A stretch of 64,000 nt of DNA from Thermogutta sp039793925 (GCF_039793925.1 NZ_JBAMME010000258.1:1-64000), one strand, 5' to 3'. Positions 26,325-35,954 are shown, counted from the first letter of the stretch. Translations and numbers: made by a program. Notes: a model not told the origin generated them from the letters alone.

Positions 26325-28442
26325 ATGAAGAAAAAAAGTTTTTCCGATCCTTCGCTCTATATTAACAGAGAATTGAGCTGGTTGGAATTTAATGAGCGAG
26401 TTCTTCAGGAGGGTTTGTCACCAGATGTTCCGCTTCTCGAGCGGCTGAAATTTCTCGCAATTGTCAGTTCAAACCTGGACGAATTCTACATGATCCGTGT
26501 GGCCAGCCTGATGCAGCTTCAAAAGGCTGGGAAGTCTCGCCGAGATATTTCGGGAATGACACCGGAGGAGCAGCTCCGGGCAATTGCCGAGCGCGTTCGC
26601 CGGATGGTGAAGGACCATGATCGCGGTATTCTGAACGCGTTCGAGGAGCTTGCTCAGCACGGGATCCAATGGCTGCGACCGTCTCAATGGTCCGAAGAAG
26701 ATCGGCTTTTTCTGCGGCAGTACTTTGAGCGGGAAATCGCCCCCGTTCTTACGCCATTAGCCATGAGCGATTTGTCGCCTCCCCCAGCGATTCCGGGCCT
26801 ACAGATTCATCTTGGCGTAGTCCTGCGATCGCGCAAACAAGGCAGCGAGGAGGAAAAAATTGCTTTTGTTCCCATCCCCACCCGGCATCCACGCTTCGTC
26901 TTCCTGCCCGCCGTGCAGGGCCATCGTTTGGCATTGCTCGACGATGTCGTAGCAAGTTTCGTCCAGAACCTGTTTCGAGGCTATCAGGTTGTCTATGCGG
27001 GGCCATTTCGCGTAACCCGGGATGCCGACGTCTCGATCCAGGACGACGACGCGAGCGACCTGCTCAGCGCGGTGGAAGAAGCGATTTTGGCGCGTCGCCG
27101 GCGTGCGGCCGTGCGTTTGGAGGTGGCCACGGGAATACACAGACGATTGTACCAATACCTGTTGGACCTGTTTGAGTTAACAGAGGCGGATGTGGTCGCA
27201 GTCGATTCCCTGGTTTCTGCGGCATCCCTGCGTGAAATTGTGGGACTTCCGGGATATGCGCACCTGCGGGATCCCGACTGGCCCCCGCAACCCCCGCGCG
27301 ATTTGCTTGGGTGGGACGATCTTTGGAAGGCGATTCTGGACCACGATGTGATGCTCTTTCACCCTTATGAAAGTTTTGAGCCTGTGGTCACGTTTCTCCG
27401 TGAAGCAGCCAACGATCCTGATGTGCTGGCGATCAAGCAAACGCTTTATCGCACGAGTGGGGAATCGCCCGTCGTTGAGGCTCTCGAGACGGCCGGTCGA
27501 AAAGGTAAGGAGGTCACTGTTATCGTCGAGGTCAAAGCGCGGTTCGATGAGGCGAGAAACGTCCAATGGGCCAGACGTCTAGAGGATGCCGGATGCCACG
27601 TGATCTATGGGGTAGCCGGTTACAAGACTCACGCGAAGGCGCTCCTCGTCGTTCGCAGAGAACAAGGGCGAATTCGGCGGTATGTCCACCTTTCTACCGG
27701 CAATTACAACGACCAAACCGCTCGGATTTACTCGGATATCGGCTTATTCACTGCAGATCCTGATATAACCACGGATGTGGCGAGCTTTTTTAATCTTCTC
27801 ACAGGATACTCGGAAGCAGTCGGGTGGAATAAACTCACTGTGGAGCCTGGACAACTTAAGGCAAAATTCATCTCGCTGATTGAGCGAGAAATCGAGGCAG
27901 CTACGGCCGACTATCCGGGATTGATTCTGGCCAAGATCAATTCGCTCCAGGACAGGGATATTTGTGCCGCACTTTACAAGGCAAGTCAGGCAGGTGTAAA
28001 GATTAAACTGAATGTCCGAGGTATCTGCTGCCTGCGTCCTGGAATTCCCGGTATTTCAGATAACATTGAAGTGCGATCTATTGTCGATCGATTTCTGGAA
28101 CACGCACGGATCTTCTATTTCTCGAACGGTGGCCGAGAAGAGGTATACCTGGCCAGTGCCGATTGGATGGAACGCAATCTCGAGCGGCGCGTCGAAATCA
28201 TCTTTCCCGTCCAGGATCCCGTGCTTCAGCAGCGGTTGATTGAGATTCTCAATATTTACTTCTCGGACAATGTGAAAGCTTGGCATCTCTGCTCTGACGG
28301 AACCTATCGGCGTGTTGCGCCGGGACACCCAAGAGTTCGGGCGCAGGAATATTTTTACCAAAAGGCCGTCGAAGCGGCCCAGATGTCTCTTCCCAAGGAT
28401 ATTCGCTACCGTCCGTTACACCGCGAGCAGGCGTCCGACTAG
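26325..28442 (+). CDS. ppk1: Polyphosphate kinase 1
   Basis: Full-length Ppk1, 705 residues, transferring the terminal phosphate of ATP to polyphosphate. The N-terminal domain begins with INRELSWLEFNERVL, the family hallmark. The phosphorylated catalytic histidine lies in YKTHAKALLVVRR, followed by HLSTGNYN; the second conserved histidine is in LEHARIFYFSNGG. NLDEFYMIRVA is a further family motif. Third gene of a CHAD-ppx-ppk1 group on the plus strand. Confidence 0.95.
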   Translation: MKKKSFSDPSLYINRELSWLEFNERVLQEGLSPDVPLLERLKFLAIVSSNLDEFYMIRVASLMQLQKAGKSRRDISGMTPEEQLRAIAERVRRMVKDHDRGILNAFEELAQHGIQWLRPSQWSEEDRLFLRQYFEREIAPVLTPLAMSDLSPPPAIPGLQIHLGVVLRSRKQGSEEEKIAFVPIPTRHPRFVFLPAVQGHRLALLDDVVASFVQNLFRGYQVVYAGPFRVTRDADVSIQDDDASDLLSAVEEAILARRRRAAVRLEVATGIHRRLYQYLLDLFELTEADVVAVDSLVSAASLREIVGLPGYAHLRDPDWPPQPPRDLLGWDDLWKAILDHDVMLFHPYESFEPVVTFLREAANDPDVLAIKQTLYRTSGESPVVEALETAGRKGKEVTVIVEVKARFDEARNVQWARRLEDAGCHVIYGVAGYKTHAKALLVVRREQGRIRRYVHLSTGNYNDQTARIYSDIGLFTADPDITTDVASFFNLLTGYSEAVGWNKLTVEPGQLKAKFISLIEREIEAATADYPGLILAKINSLQDRDICAALYKASQAGVKIKLNVRGICCLRPGIPGISDNIEVRSIVDRFLEHARIFYFSNGGREEVYLASADWMERNLERRVEIIFPVQDPVLQQRLIEILNIYFSDNVKAWHLCSDGTYRRVAPGHPRVRAQEYFYQKAVEAAQMSLPKDIRYRPLHREQASD

Positions 28443-28816
28443 ACTTCAGAACAATAAGGACGCTGTGTCCACGATGGAATACCGTGGGCAATTGGCCGCG
28501 ATCTTTCGTCGTAGAAACCGTGGTTGGGTCTGATTGTGGCGGAGCACACGGAACGGCGCCCGAGCAGAAATGCGTTTGCCGGGCTGTCAGAATATCAAGC
28601 AACCGGTTGCGGTAGACTGCCGAGTGCAACAAAGAAAAAGCAGGAGGGGGACACGTTCAGAATCTTTGTGCCGTCCCGCGGGGCGCCGTCAAAAAATATT
28701 CCGAAATAAGTTGGTCCCAGGTAGAAAACAGGGCTTTGGAATTACCGACAGAACTAGGCCGGTGCTTCCCGGGAAAGCGGATCGGCCTCGGAAACCGCCG
28801 GGAAGAGGCTGATACG
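28443..28816. other. Convergent intergenic region
   Basis: About 374 bases between ppk1 and the converging EF-G2 gene. Short frames cross it but lack any coding character. No strong hairpin with a T-tract was found. Confidence 0.3.
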
Positions 28817-30925
28817 TTATTCCTCTTCTTCCTCTTCCAGCTTGGCTTTTTCGATGATTTCCCGCTGGATATTGGCGGGCACCACGTCATAGTGGCTGAA
28901 TTCGAGTGTATAACTCCCCTGCCCGCCGGTAATGCTTGAGAGAGCCCGGCTGTAGTTGATCACTTCCGCGAGGGGGACTTCTGCCACAATGGTTTGGAAA
29001 CCACCTCCGGCGGAGGTCATACCAAGTACGCGGCCGCGGCGTCCGGAAAGATCGCTGTTAATATCCCCCACCTTGTCAGCCGGGACCGTCACTTCGATTT
29101 TTACAATCGGTTCCAGTAGAGCCGGTTTGGCCTGCTGGAAGACATTCCGGAACGCCATGGACGCCGCGGTCTTGAAAGCCTGTTCGGAGCTATCCACAGG
29201 ATGGTGCTTTCCGAAGAACACTTCTACGCAGACATCCTGAACGGGATACCCCGCGATCACTCCCTTGGCAATTCGTTCAAGAAAACCTTTTTCGACAGCC
29301 GGCATAAAGTTACTCGGAATAGTTCCACCGACAATCGAGTCAATCCAAAGAAAGTTGGACTCCTCGTGGTAATGGATTTCTTTCATTTCAGGAAAGCGTT
29401 CCTTGGTGGCGAACTCCTCAATCTTTGTTCCGCGTGGGAAGGGGAACATCCGGATGTGGACCTCCCCGAATTGGCCGCGACCACCCGTTTGCTTTTTGTG
29501 CCGGTACATTCCTTCTGCCTTGGCCTGGATCGTCTCCCGATACGGAATTTTTGGCTCCTTAACGTCCACCTCGACCTTATCCCGCCGCTTGAGTCGCTCT
29601 CGGATAACCTGGAGATGCAACTCGCTCATCCCTGTGATGACCAACTCCTTCGTCTGCGGATCCCGGTCCAGACGGCACGTCGGATCTTCCTGACAAATTT
29701 TCGCAAGAGCACCCGAAAGTCGTTGTTCGTCGCCACGACTCTTCGGTGAAATGGCAAGACCGGTCATCGGGGTGGGGAACTCGATGGGAGGCATGGAAAG
29801 GTCGCCGATCGACATACCCGTGCGAAGTTCTTCCACCTTTGTAACGGCGACGATTTCCCCAGCCATGGCCTCCTCGATCGGCACCATCTCGCTGGCCTGT
29901 ACGTGGAACAGTTGCGCAATCTTCACGCCTTTACGCTCGCCGACAACGGGAATGGTGCTATTTGCCTTGAGCGTCCCAGAGAACACACGTAGATAGCTGA
30001 TTTTCTGCACGAAGGGGTCCACGCGCGTCTTGAAGACCTGGGCAACAAGTGGACCGTTCGGATCCGCATGAAGTTCGACCGTCTCTTCGCCGTCCAGCTT
30101 TTTTGCTTTGCGGACGAGACGATCCGGCGAGATGCCGCACAGCTCAAAAGTTTGCAGCAACTCGGGGATCCCCACGCCTGTCTTCGCTGACACGCACACG
30201 ATGGGGATCAGCGAACCGTCCAGCATGGCCCGGGCGAGCAATCGCGAGATTTCTTCGTCTGTAGGCATCTGGCCTTCAAAATATCGCGCCAGGACCTCCT
30301 CGTCGGCAACGACGATGGATTCCATGAGCGATTGACTGATGGTGCTCGGGTCGATTACTGCACCGGCAACATTGCCCTCTGCACGCAGAGTGCTCGCCAC
30401 GCCGCGAAATTCCTGCCCAAGTCCAATCGGCACGTTCAGCGGTACGCAACGATCCCCAAAGGTCTCTTTAATCTGTGCGAGCAATTTTGGAAAGTCGATA
30501 TTTTCGGCATCGAGCTTGTTGAGGATGATCAACCGGCCGATACCTGCCTTTTCTGCCTCTTGAAAGACACGCCGTGTGTTAACCTCAATTCCGGCCTGAG
30601 CGTTAATGACGACGGCAGCGATGTCCACTGCTCGAAACGCCCCGATGACCTGACCAATGAAATCGCGGTAGCCCGGGGTGTCAAGCACATGATAGTGATA
30701 TCCGTTGTGGTCGAAAAACGTGACTTTCGACTCGATGGTGTAGCGATGGGCTTTTTCCTCTTCGTCGAAATCGCAGAAGCTGGTGCCCTCATCCACGCTG
30801 GTTGGCCGGTTGATGGCCCCTGTGAAATTGAGAAGATGATCGAGAAGCGTCGTCTTTCCCACCGAACCGTGACCGCACAGAGCGATATTGCGAATCTTGT
30901 TCACGGACAGTTCTACCATAGTCAC
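28817..30925 (-). CDS. Elongation factor G-like protein (EF-G2)
   Basis: Translational GTPase paralog of 702 residues. Nucleotide motifs: P-loop GHGSVGKTTLLD, DTPGYRDF, ILNKLD and SAKTG. The histidine that follows DTPG in canonical EF-G and EF-Tu (DxPGH) is tyrosine here, as known for EF-G-like (EF-G2) subfamily members, so GTP hydrolysis may be slow or differently triggered. Domains III-V follow, with the GRGQFGEV segment, the long C-terminal beta-alpha domains, and an acidic tail ending EEEEEE. A GAGGG lies 5 bases before the GTG at 30925; ATG at 30919 is the other candidate. Not adjacent to other translation genes. Confidence 0.9.
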   Translation of the reverse strand: MTMVELSVNKIRNIALCGHGSVGKTTLLDHLLNFTGAINRPTSVDEGTSFCDFDEEEKAHRYTIESKVTFFDHNGYHYHVLDTPGYRDFIGQVIGAFRAVDIAAVVINAQAGIEVNTRRVFQEAEKAGIGRLIILNKLDAENIDFPKLLAQIKETFGDRCVPLNVPIGLGQEFRGVASTLRAEGNVAGAVIDPSTISQSLMESIVVADEEVLARYFEGQMPTDEEISRLLARAMLDGSLIPIVCVSAKTGVGIPELLQTFELCGISPDRLVRKAKKLDGEETVELHADPNGPLVAQVFKTRVDPFVQKISYLRVFSGTLKANSTIPVVGERKGVKIAQLFHVQASEMVPIEEAMAGEIVAVTKVEELRTGMSIGDLSMPPIEFPTPMTGLAISPKSRGDEQRLSGALAKICQEDPTCRLDRDPQTKELVITGMSELHLQVIRERLKRRDKVEVDVKEPKIPYRETIQAKAEGMYRHKKQTGGRGQFGEVHIRMFPFPRGTKIEEFATKERFPEMKEIHYHEESNFLWIDSIVGGTIPSNFMPAVEKGFLERIAKGVIAGYPVQDVCVEVFFGKHHPVDSSEQAFKTAASMAFRNVFQQAKPALLEPIVKIEVTVPADKVGDINSDLSGRRGRVLGMTSAGGGFQTIVAEVPLAEVINYSRALSSITGGQGSYTLEFSHYDVVPANIQREIIEKAKLEEEEEE

Positions 30926-31040
30926 TGTTCCCTCGCTTTCTCAGGGTCTACAACGCTCGATCGTACTTCCTTGAGTATGTCCCGCACAGAAGCGTGTTTT
31001 TTTGATTCTCACCGCAGAGTTCCGAAAAACCGCGTTTGGT

Positions 31041-31808
31041 TCACCCTCCCTGCTCCGAGTTGGCCGAGGCCGAACTCTCTTGGGTTGCGCCATGGTCTCC
31101 GGCGACCTCCAGGGCTTCCCGAAGGCTGAATCGCTGTTCATATAGGGCGCGGCCCAAAATACAGCCCGCCAGGCCCGCTGCCTTCAACGCACGGATGTCC
31201 TCGAGGGTCGCAATCCCCCCCGAGGCGATGACAGGGACGGTGACGGATCGTTGCATTTCGGCCATTGCAGCCACGTTGACCCCTTTAAGCATGCCATCAC
31301 TCGCAATGTCGGTGTAAACGATGGCCGCGAGCGGCTCGCCTTCAAATCGCCGCGCCACGTCGATAGCTGGTTCCCGTGTGGTTTCCAGCCACCCATCAGT
31401 GGCAACCAGTCCATCTCGAGCGTCCAGCCCGAGGACAATGTGCCCCGGAAACTTTCGACAGAGCTCCCGGAACCATTGCGGATCCTTGATGGCCCGGGTG
31501 CCAATCACCACCCTCGCCACTCCTGTTTTGAGGAGCTCTGCCACAGTCTCCATCTGCCGCAATCCCCCGCCGACCTGGCAGACGAGACCCGTCGCCTGAA
31601 TAATCTTGATTATTATGGGAAAATTAATAGGGTTTCCTGTCCTTGCCCCATCCAAATCCACAATGTGAAGGCGTCTTGCTCCAAGCCGCTGCCAGTGGTG
31701 TGCCATTTCGACGGGATCCTCGGCATACACCGTTTCGCGGTTGAAATCCCCCTGGCACAACCTCACGCACCGGCCGCCTCTGATGTCGATTGCGGGCCAG
31801 ACCTCCAC
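31041..31808 (-). CDS. hisA: HisA, ProFAR isomerase of histidine biosynthesis
   Basis: TIM-barrel isomerase of about 255 residues converting ProFAR to PRFAR. The start is placed at GTG 31808 (VEVWPAIDIRGG), with GAGGAG 7 bases upstream; the open frame to 31868 is non-conserved. The two catalytic aspartates are in PAIDIRGG and GLDARDG; phosphate loops are VGGGLR and ASGGIAT with ILGRALYE. The C-terminal extension of about 15 residues is Ser/Ala-rich. No other his genes are in the window. Confidence 0.93.
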   Translation of the reverse strand: MEVWPAIDIRGGRCVRLCQGDFNRETVYAEDPVEMAHHWQRLGARRLHIVDLDGARTGNPINFPIIIKIIQATGLVCQVGGGLRQMETVAELLKTGVARVVIGTRAIKDPQWFRELCRKFPGHIVLGLDARDGLVATDGWLETTREPAIDVARRFEGEPLAAIVYTDIASDGMLKGVNVAAMAEMQRSVTVPVIASGGIATLEDIRALKAAGLAGCILGRALYEQRFSLREALEVAGDHGATQESSASANSEQGG

Positions 31809-31938
31809 TGCGTTTTCTCCTCGCAGCTCGCTATTTTGAGCACCGGTGTAAAACCTGTAATATGACACATTCCGCTTGCGCCTTCAAGTCGGCACGAGCT
31901 TTGATAGAAGGGGCGAGCGCGCGTGTGCCGACCGTAAT

Positions 31939-31955
31939 CTGTATCCCCGGGATAC
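31939..31955. promoter_or_regulatory. Perfect inverted repeat between hisA and dodecin genes
   Basis: TGTATCCC and GGGATACA flank a single central C: an 8-bp perfect dyad typical of a dimeric repressor site. It lies in the 250-base divergent region between hisA and the dodecin gene, about 107 bases upstream of the dodecin ATG. A TACAAT box lies downstream near 31996. No copy of the site was noticed elsewhere in the window. Confidence 0.4.
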
Positions 31956-32061
31956 ACACCTCTCTCCCACGACACTGGCGTCATGATGTACAATCAAAGG
32001 CACCCAAGTAACTCATTTCTGCAAGAACAGTGCCTTTGCAGCCAAAGGGAAGGACCCAACG

Positions 32062-32277
32062 ATGTCTAACGCAGTGTACAAGAAGATTCAGCTTGTCGGG
32101 ACGTCGACGCAGTCATTCAGCGACGCGGTGGCGCAGGCCGTCAAAAAGGCAGCGACCATGGAGAAAAATCCTTCCTGGTTTGAGGTGGTCGAGCTGCGTG
32201 GATCGATCGCGGATGGAAAGGTGGCGCAGTACCAGGTCACTGTCAATATTGGTTGTCGGATTATAGACGAAAAGTGA
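32062..32277 (+). CDS. Dodecin
   Basis: Small protein of 71 residues with the dodecin pattern: VYKKIQLVGTSTQSF, the helix FSDAVAQAVKKAA, and the WFEVVELRG segment whose tryptophan stacks on flavin. Dodecins form hollow dodecamers that store or buffer riboflavin or FMN. Start at ATG 32062. Single gene, divergent from hisA. Confidence 0.93.
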   Translation: MSNAVYKKIQLVGTSTQSFSDAVAQAVKKAATMEKNPSWFEVVELRGSIADGKVAQYQVTVNIGCRIIDEK

Positions 32278-32378
32278 TTCACCATTCGCACAGACGATAA
32301 CTCAATCGGTAACGACAGCGACAAAATTAACGGGCAGGAGCAGTACATAATCGGTGCTGTATGATCCTTGTCCGAAGG

Positions 32379-33032
32379 TTATCCGCGGACAAAAGGATTG
32401 TGGGTTTTCTCGCGCTCCACGGTGGTCGGAGGGCCGTGACCTGACCACAGTTGCGTCTCTGAGGGCAAGGAGTAGATCTTCGACCTAATTCCTTCCTCCA
32501 GGAGTTCGAAATCTCCGCCCGGGAAGTCCGTTCGTCCAATACTCCCGGCAAAAATCACGTCGCCTACAAAAGCGAGGGGTGGGGTAGTGTCGTTCAGGAG
32601 GTAAATGACGTGCCCTTCGGAGTGCCCGGGGACTTCGCGGACGAGGATTCTCATGCCCGCGTACTCCAGAATTTGGCCGTCCTCCACGAGCTTGTCTGCG
32701 GGTGGCGTTACTAGAGGAAATCCGAAGTCCGCTGAGAGGTTGAGATGGGGATCGGTCAATTTGTCCGCGTCGCGTTTGCCGACCACAATCTCAGTCGCCG
32801 GCCAACGCTCCTTGACGGCTTCCACGCCTGCGATGTGATCTGCATGCCCATGGGTGATCAGGATCGCCGCCGGGGCGAGACCGAGATTGACTATATTTCG
32901 AATGATTTTTCCCCAATCGAGCCCCGGATCGATGACCACACAATCGGAGCGGTTATCCCGATAGACAATGTAGCAATTCTGGCCAAACATAGCCGAGACA
33001 ATCGTAATCACTTTGGGATCTCGTTGTTCCAC
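32379..33032 (-). CDS. MBL-fold hydrolase, glyoxalase II-like
   Basis: Metallo-beta-lactamase-fold protein, 217 residues. The metal motif is THGHADHIAGVEA (H-x-H-x-D-H), followed by GHSEGHVIYLL and a FVGDVIFAGSIGRTD segment, characteristic of glyoxalase II-like hydrolases (YcbL type). It probably hydrolyses a thioester such as S-lactoylglutathione or similar, but the substrate is inferred only from the family. Confidence 0.9.
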   Translation of the reverse strand: MEQRDPKVITIVSAMFGQNCYIVYRDNRSDCVVIDPGLDWGKIIRNIVNLGLAPAAILITHGHADHIAGVEAVKERWPATEIVVGKRDADKLTDPHLNLSADFGFPLVTPPADKLVEDGQILEYAGMRILVREVPGHSEGHVIYLLNDTTPPLAFVGDVIFAGSIGRTDFPGGDFELLEEGIRSKIYSLPSETQLWSGHGPPTTVEREKTHNPFVRG

Positions 33033-33260
33033 TCCGGTCTCCTTTAAAATGGGTAATGTCGTAAGGCGGGAAACGTAGTAAAAATGGGTTTCGGATAGGT
33101 ATTAGAGAAAGCGATCGCATGAGTTTAACCATTTTAATAACTGACACGAGCGAACGCGATATCCCATTAAGACGGGCGAGAGCATTGCGCTTTCTGCTAC
33201 TGGACTTTTTAAACCCTTACGTGATGACAACCACTTAACTATTGATGTGGAGGCGATCGG

Positions 33261-34154
33261 ATGTCACTGAGGCGATTTCTTTTCTCTTCCTGTCTTCTGG
33301 TCGTAGCTGTGGCTGAGGTGATGTATTGCAGCGGTCTGCCAGCCCAGCAAGTGAATGATCCACCTAAGCAACTGGCGGGTGCACCGGGCCAACTAAGGAT
33401 TGCCGATCGATCTGCGCCCCAGGAAAACGCGGTTGTGGAACACCCCCTGATGCCTGCCATCCGCTGGGCTTATCAGGGCCTTCAGGACATCCAAAAAATT
33501 CAAGATTACTCGGCGATCATGGTCAAGCGTGAGCGGATTGACGGAAAATTGAACGATCCCGAATATGCGTTCGTCAAGATTCGCCACAAGCCGTTCAGCG
33601 TTTACATGTATTTCCTGGAACCGGCTTCAGTAAAGGGACAGGAAGTAATCTACGTGGAGGGTGCAAACGGCGGCAAGATGTGGGCCCATCCTGCGGGGAT
33701 CCGCAACAGGCTCATCGGCACGGTGTCGCTCGATCCTACGGGGCCTATTGCCATGCAGAATAGTCGGTATCCTATTACAGAAATTGGGATCCTCAATCTT
33801 GTTCGCCGGCTCATCGAGGTGGGTGAACAGGATATGAAATATGGAGAGTGTGAGGTCAAGTTTTTTGAGGGCGCAAAAATTAACGATCGTACTTGTACGT
33901 GCATTCAGGTGGTGCATCCGGTACCACGGCGCAACTTTCGGTTCCATCTTGCTCGTATCTATGTGGATACGGAGTACAACCTCCCGATTCGTTACGAGTC
34001 GTACGATTGGCCGACGGAGCCAAATGGCCCACCACAGCTTATCGAAGAGTACACTTACCTGAATATCAAGCTTAATAATGGTTTCACGGACATGGACTTC
34101 GACATTCGGAATCCGAATTACGACTTTCGGGTCAAAGAGAAAGAGGGGCAGTGA
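33261..34154 (+). CDS. DUF1571 exported protein
   Basis: Predicted secreted protein of 297 residues with a hydrophobic N-terminal signal (LFSSCLLVVAVAEVMYCSG) and the DUF1571 domain from about residue 70: QDYSAIMVKRERIDG, IRHKPFSVYMYFLEP, GQEVIYVEG, and the C-terminal TYLNIKLNNGFTDMDFDIRNP. The fold is reminiscent of LolA/outer membrane lipoprotein sorting proteins, but no function is established. The family is very common in Planctomycetota. Divergent from the MBL-fold gene, 228 bases apart. Confidence 0.88.
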   Translation: MSLRRFLFSSCLLVVAVAEVMYCSGLPAQQVNDPPKQLAGAPGQLRIADRSAPQENAVVEHPLMPAIRWAYQGLQDIQKIQDYSAIMVKRERIDGKLNDPEYAFVKIRHKPFSVYMYFLEPASVKGQEVIYVEGANGGKMWAHPAGIRNRLIGTVSLDPTGPIAMQNSRYPITEIGILNLVRRLIEVGEQDMKYGECEVKFFEGAKINDRTCTCIQVVHPVPRRNFRFHLARIYVDTEYNLPIRYESYDWPTEPNGPPQLIEEYTYLNIKLNNGFTDMDFDIRNPNYDFRVKEKEGQ

Positions 34155-34180
34155 GGAGACTATTCACCTAACTGAGGCAG

Positions 34181-34753
34181 TCACCGTCCAAAGTGCGCCA
34201 TCTTTGTGAAAAGGGCGTCCAAAACCCACTTAGCCCGGGCGTAAATGCCCGGGCAAGTGCTTTCTCGCGGGCCCGCTACATTAAGCACGCGAATCTTATG
34301 CAAGCGGAGCCACTCGATAATGCGCTGAGCTAGTCGCTCCGGATCCGTCACTGATGAAAGATCCACCACCAACAGAGGCTTGTTGTACCGCAAAGCGAGG
34401 ACTGCCGTAAGGCGAGTACCTCCCGTCAGATTCTCGCGCGTCAGGATCAAGGTGCCGTCAGAGTCCCGGACATTCCATTCGGTGCGCACCGCATACTCGC
34501 TTGTGGGGGTTTCCATCAACGGATACATCTCGGGAATTCGGCCGTCCTCGGCGAGGCGGCCAGCGGGACACCAGCCTCCGGACAGGAGATTATTGTCTCG
34601 GGCGGCATCGAGGGCGGCTCGATCAACTCCCGTTTGGCCGCCACTGATGACCACAAAGGGCGCCTCGGTCCTCAGCCAGGGTGGAACAGGATTTCCAGAG
34701 CAGTGAGGCCCCTCTGATAGTTTCACAGAGTTCGCATGAAAACCTGTTTCCAT
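34181..34753 (-). CDS. YpsA-like SLOG protein (putative molybdenum carrier)
   Basis: Protein of about 190 residues of the family first named putative molybdenum carrier and later reclassified as a circularly permuted YpsA/SLOG nucleotide-binding family. Key motif ISGGQTGVDRAALDAA, then GWCPAGRLAEDGRIP, YAVRTEWNVRDSDGTLIL and a C-terminal LNVAGPRES segment. SLOG folds bind nucleotides or nucleotide-like ligands. ATG 34753 is used; a GTG at 34813 is also open. The 20-base spacing from that GTG to pheA suggests cotranscription with pheA. The link to molybdenum in this genome is speculative. Confidence 0.8.
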   Translation of the reverse strand: METGFHANSVKLSEGPHCSGNPVPPWLRTEAPFVVISGGQTGVDRAALDAARDNNLLSGGWCPAGRLAEDGRIPEMYPLMETPTSEYAVRTEWNVRDSDGTLILTRENLTGGTRLTAVLALRYNKPLLVVDLSSVTDPERLAQRIIEWLRLHKIRVLNVAGPRESTCPGIYARAKWVLDALFTKMAHFGR

Positions 34754-34832
34754 TGTGTGCACGTGAAGCCCCCGCTGCTTCCAATTTCTAGAGGGATGCT
34801 TGTCCTGGAGCACTCGTGGGTTTGTCGTCGGG

Positions 34833-35954
34833 TCAGGTGCTTACCGGAGCAGTCACAGGATAAGAACCGAGAATCTCCAATCTTTGTGTCTTGCTTTTGA
34901 GTGCATTCAAGGCCCGGCGCACCCGCTGCTCCGACTCGTGGCCCTCCAATTCCACGAAGAAATAGTAAGCCCCTCGACATCCGGGCGACGGGAACGATTC
35001 GATCCAAGTGAGATTGAGACGGTTGCGCTTGAACACGTTCATGGCATCTGCCAGGGCCCCAGGTTTGTGTTCCACCTGAAACATGAGGGCTGTCTTGTCG
35101 TTGCCGGTTCTCGGGCATGTCTGATTTCCAATGATCGCAAAACGCGTCGTATTTCCCGGATTGTCTTCGATATTCTCCGCAAGCGGCGTTAATCCATAAA
35201 AGACACCGGCCTGAAGACTTGCTATGGCTGCCGCCCCTGGCTTCTCCGAGGCGAGTTGTGCCGCGGTTGAAGTGCTTGTGACCTCGATAAGACGGGCGCC
35301 TGGGAGATGTTTGGCCAGCCAGTTCCGGCATTGAGACAAAGCCTGCGGACGGCTATACACCTCCCGAATCTCAGAGCGCGGGCATTTCGCCAGCAGCGTG
35401 TGATGAATTTCCAGCTCCACTTGGCCGCAAATTCGCGCCGGGGTGCGGATGAACATATCCAGTGTGTCAGCGATGCGGCCGTCCGTGGAATTTTCCAAAG
35501 GTACGATTCCGAACTGGGCGTGACCTCGGAGCACCTCTTCAAAAACCGCCGCGATGCTCCCCACAGCAACGTATTCCACCTGCTGGCCAAATCGGTGAAT
35601 GGCTGCGAGGTGACTGTAGCTGTACTGAGGGCCAAGGTAAGCCACCCTAAGAGGCTTGATGAGCGACCGGCAGGCGCTAAGGAGTTCACGAAAGATCGCC
35701 TGTGTCGCCGCCCGGCTCAACGGTCCAGGGTTTTTTTCCAGGACCGCGGCCAGTTGCCGATCTTCATCTGAGAGCTGGAAATCGGGCTCCCCCGCCTCTT
35801 TGCGCAATTCGGCCAACTGGAGGCTGAGCTCGGCGCGGCGATTTATGAGTGCGAGGAGATGCTGATCCAGGTCCTGCAGCGCCTGTTGGACTTTGCTGGC
35901 CGTCGGTTTCCCGCTCACACCGAAGGACTTGGCAGATTTTAGGCCTTTGGCCAT
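34833..35954 (-). CDS. pheA: Bifunctional chorismate mutase / prephenate dehydratase
   Basis: Enzyme of phenylalanine synthesis, 373 residues. Residues about 20-100 form an AroQ-type chorismate mutase; about 105-285 the prephenate dehydratase domain (VAYLGPQYSYSHLAA, PLENSTDGRIADTLDMF, and the catalytic NTTRFAII); about 290-365 an ACT domain for phenylalanine feedback. The ACT motif usually written ESRP reads ESFP here, so the inhibition constant may differ. Start at ATG 35954. Confidence 0.92.
   Translation of the reverse strand: MAKGLKSAKSFGVSGKPTASKVQQALQDLDQHLLALINRRAELSLQLAELRKEAGEPDFQLSDEDRQLAAVLEKNPGPLSRAATQAIFRELLSACRSLIKPLRVAYLGPQYSYSHLAAIHRFGQQVEYVAVGSIAAVFEEVLRGHAQFGIVPLENSTDGRIADTLDMFIRTPARICGQVELEIHHTLLAKCPRSEIREVYSRPQALSQCRNWLAKHLPGARLIEVTSTSTAAQLASEKPGAAAIASLQAGVFYGLTPLAENIEDNPGNTTRFAIIGNQTCPRTGNDKTALMFQVEHKPGALADAMNVFKRNRLNLTWIESFPSPGCRGAYYFFVELEGHESEQRVRRALNALKSKTQRLEILGSYPVTAPVST

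Noticed and set aside
28534..28812. Small basic frame of 92 codons after ppk1
   Set aside because: Low-complexity, Arg-rich translation without conserved features, in the convergent gap.
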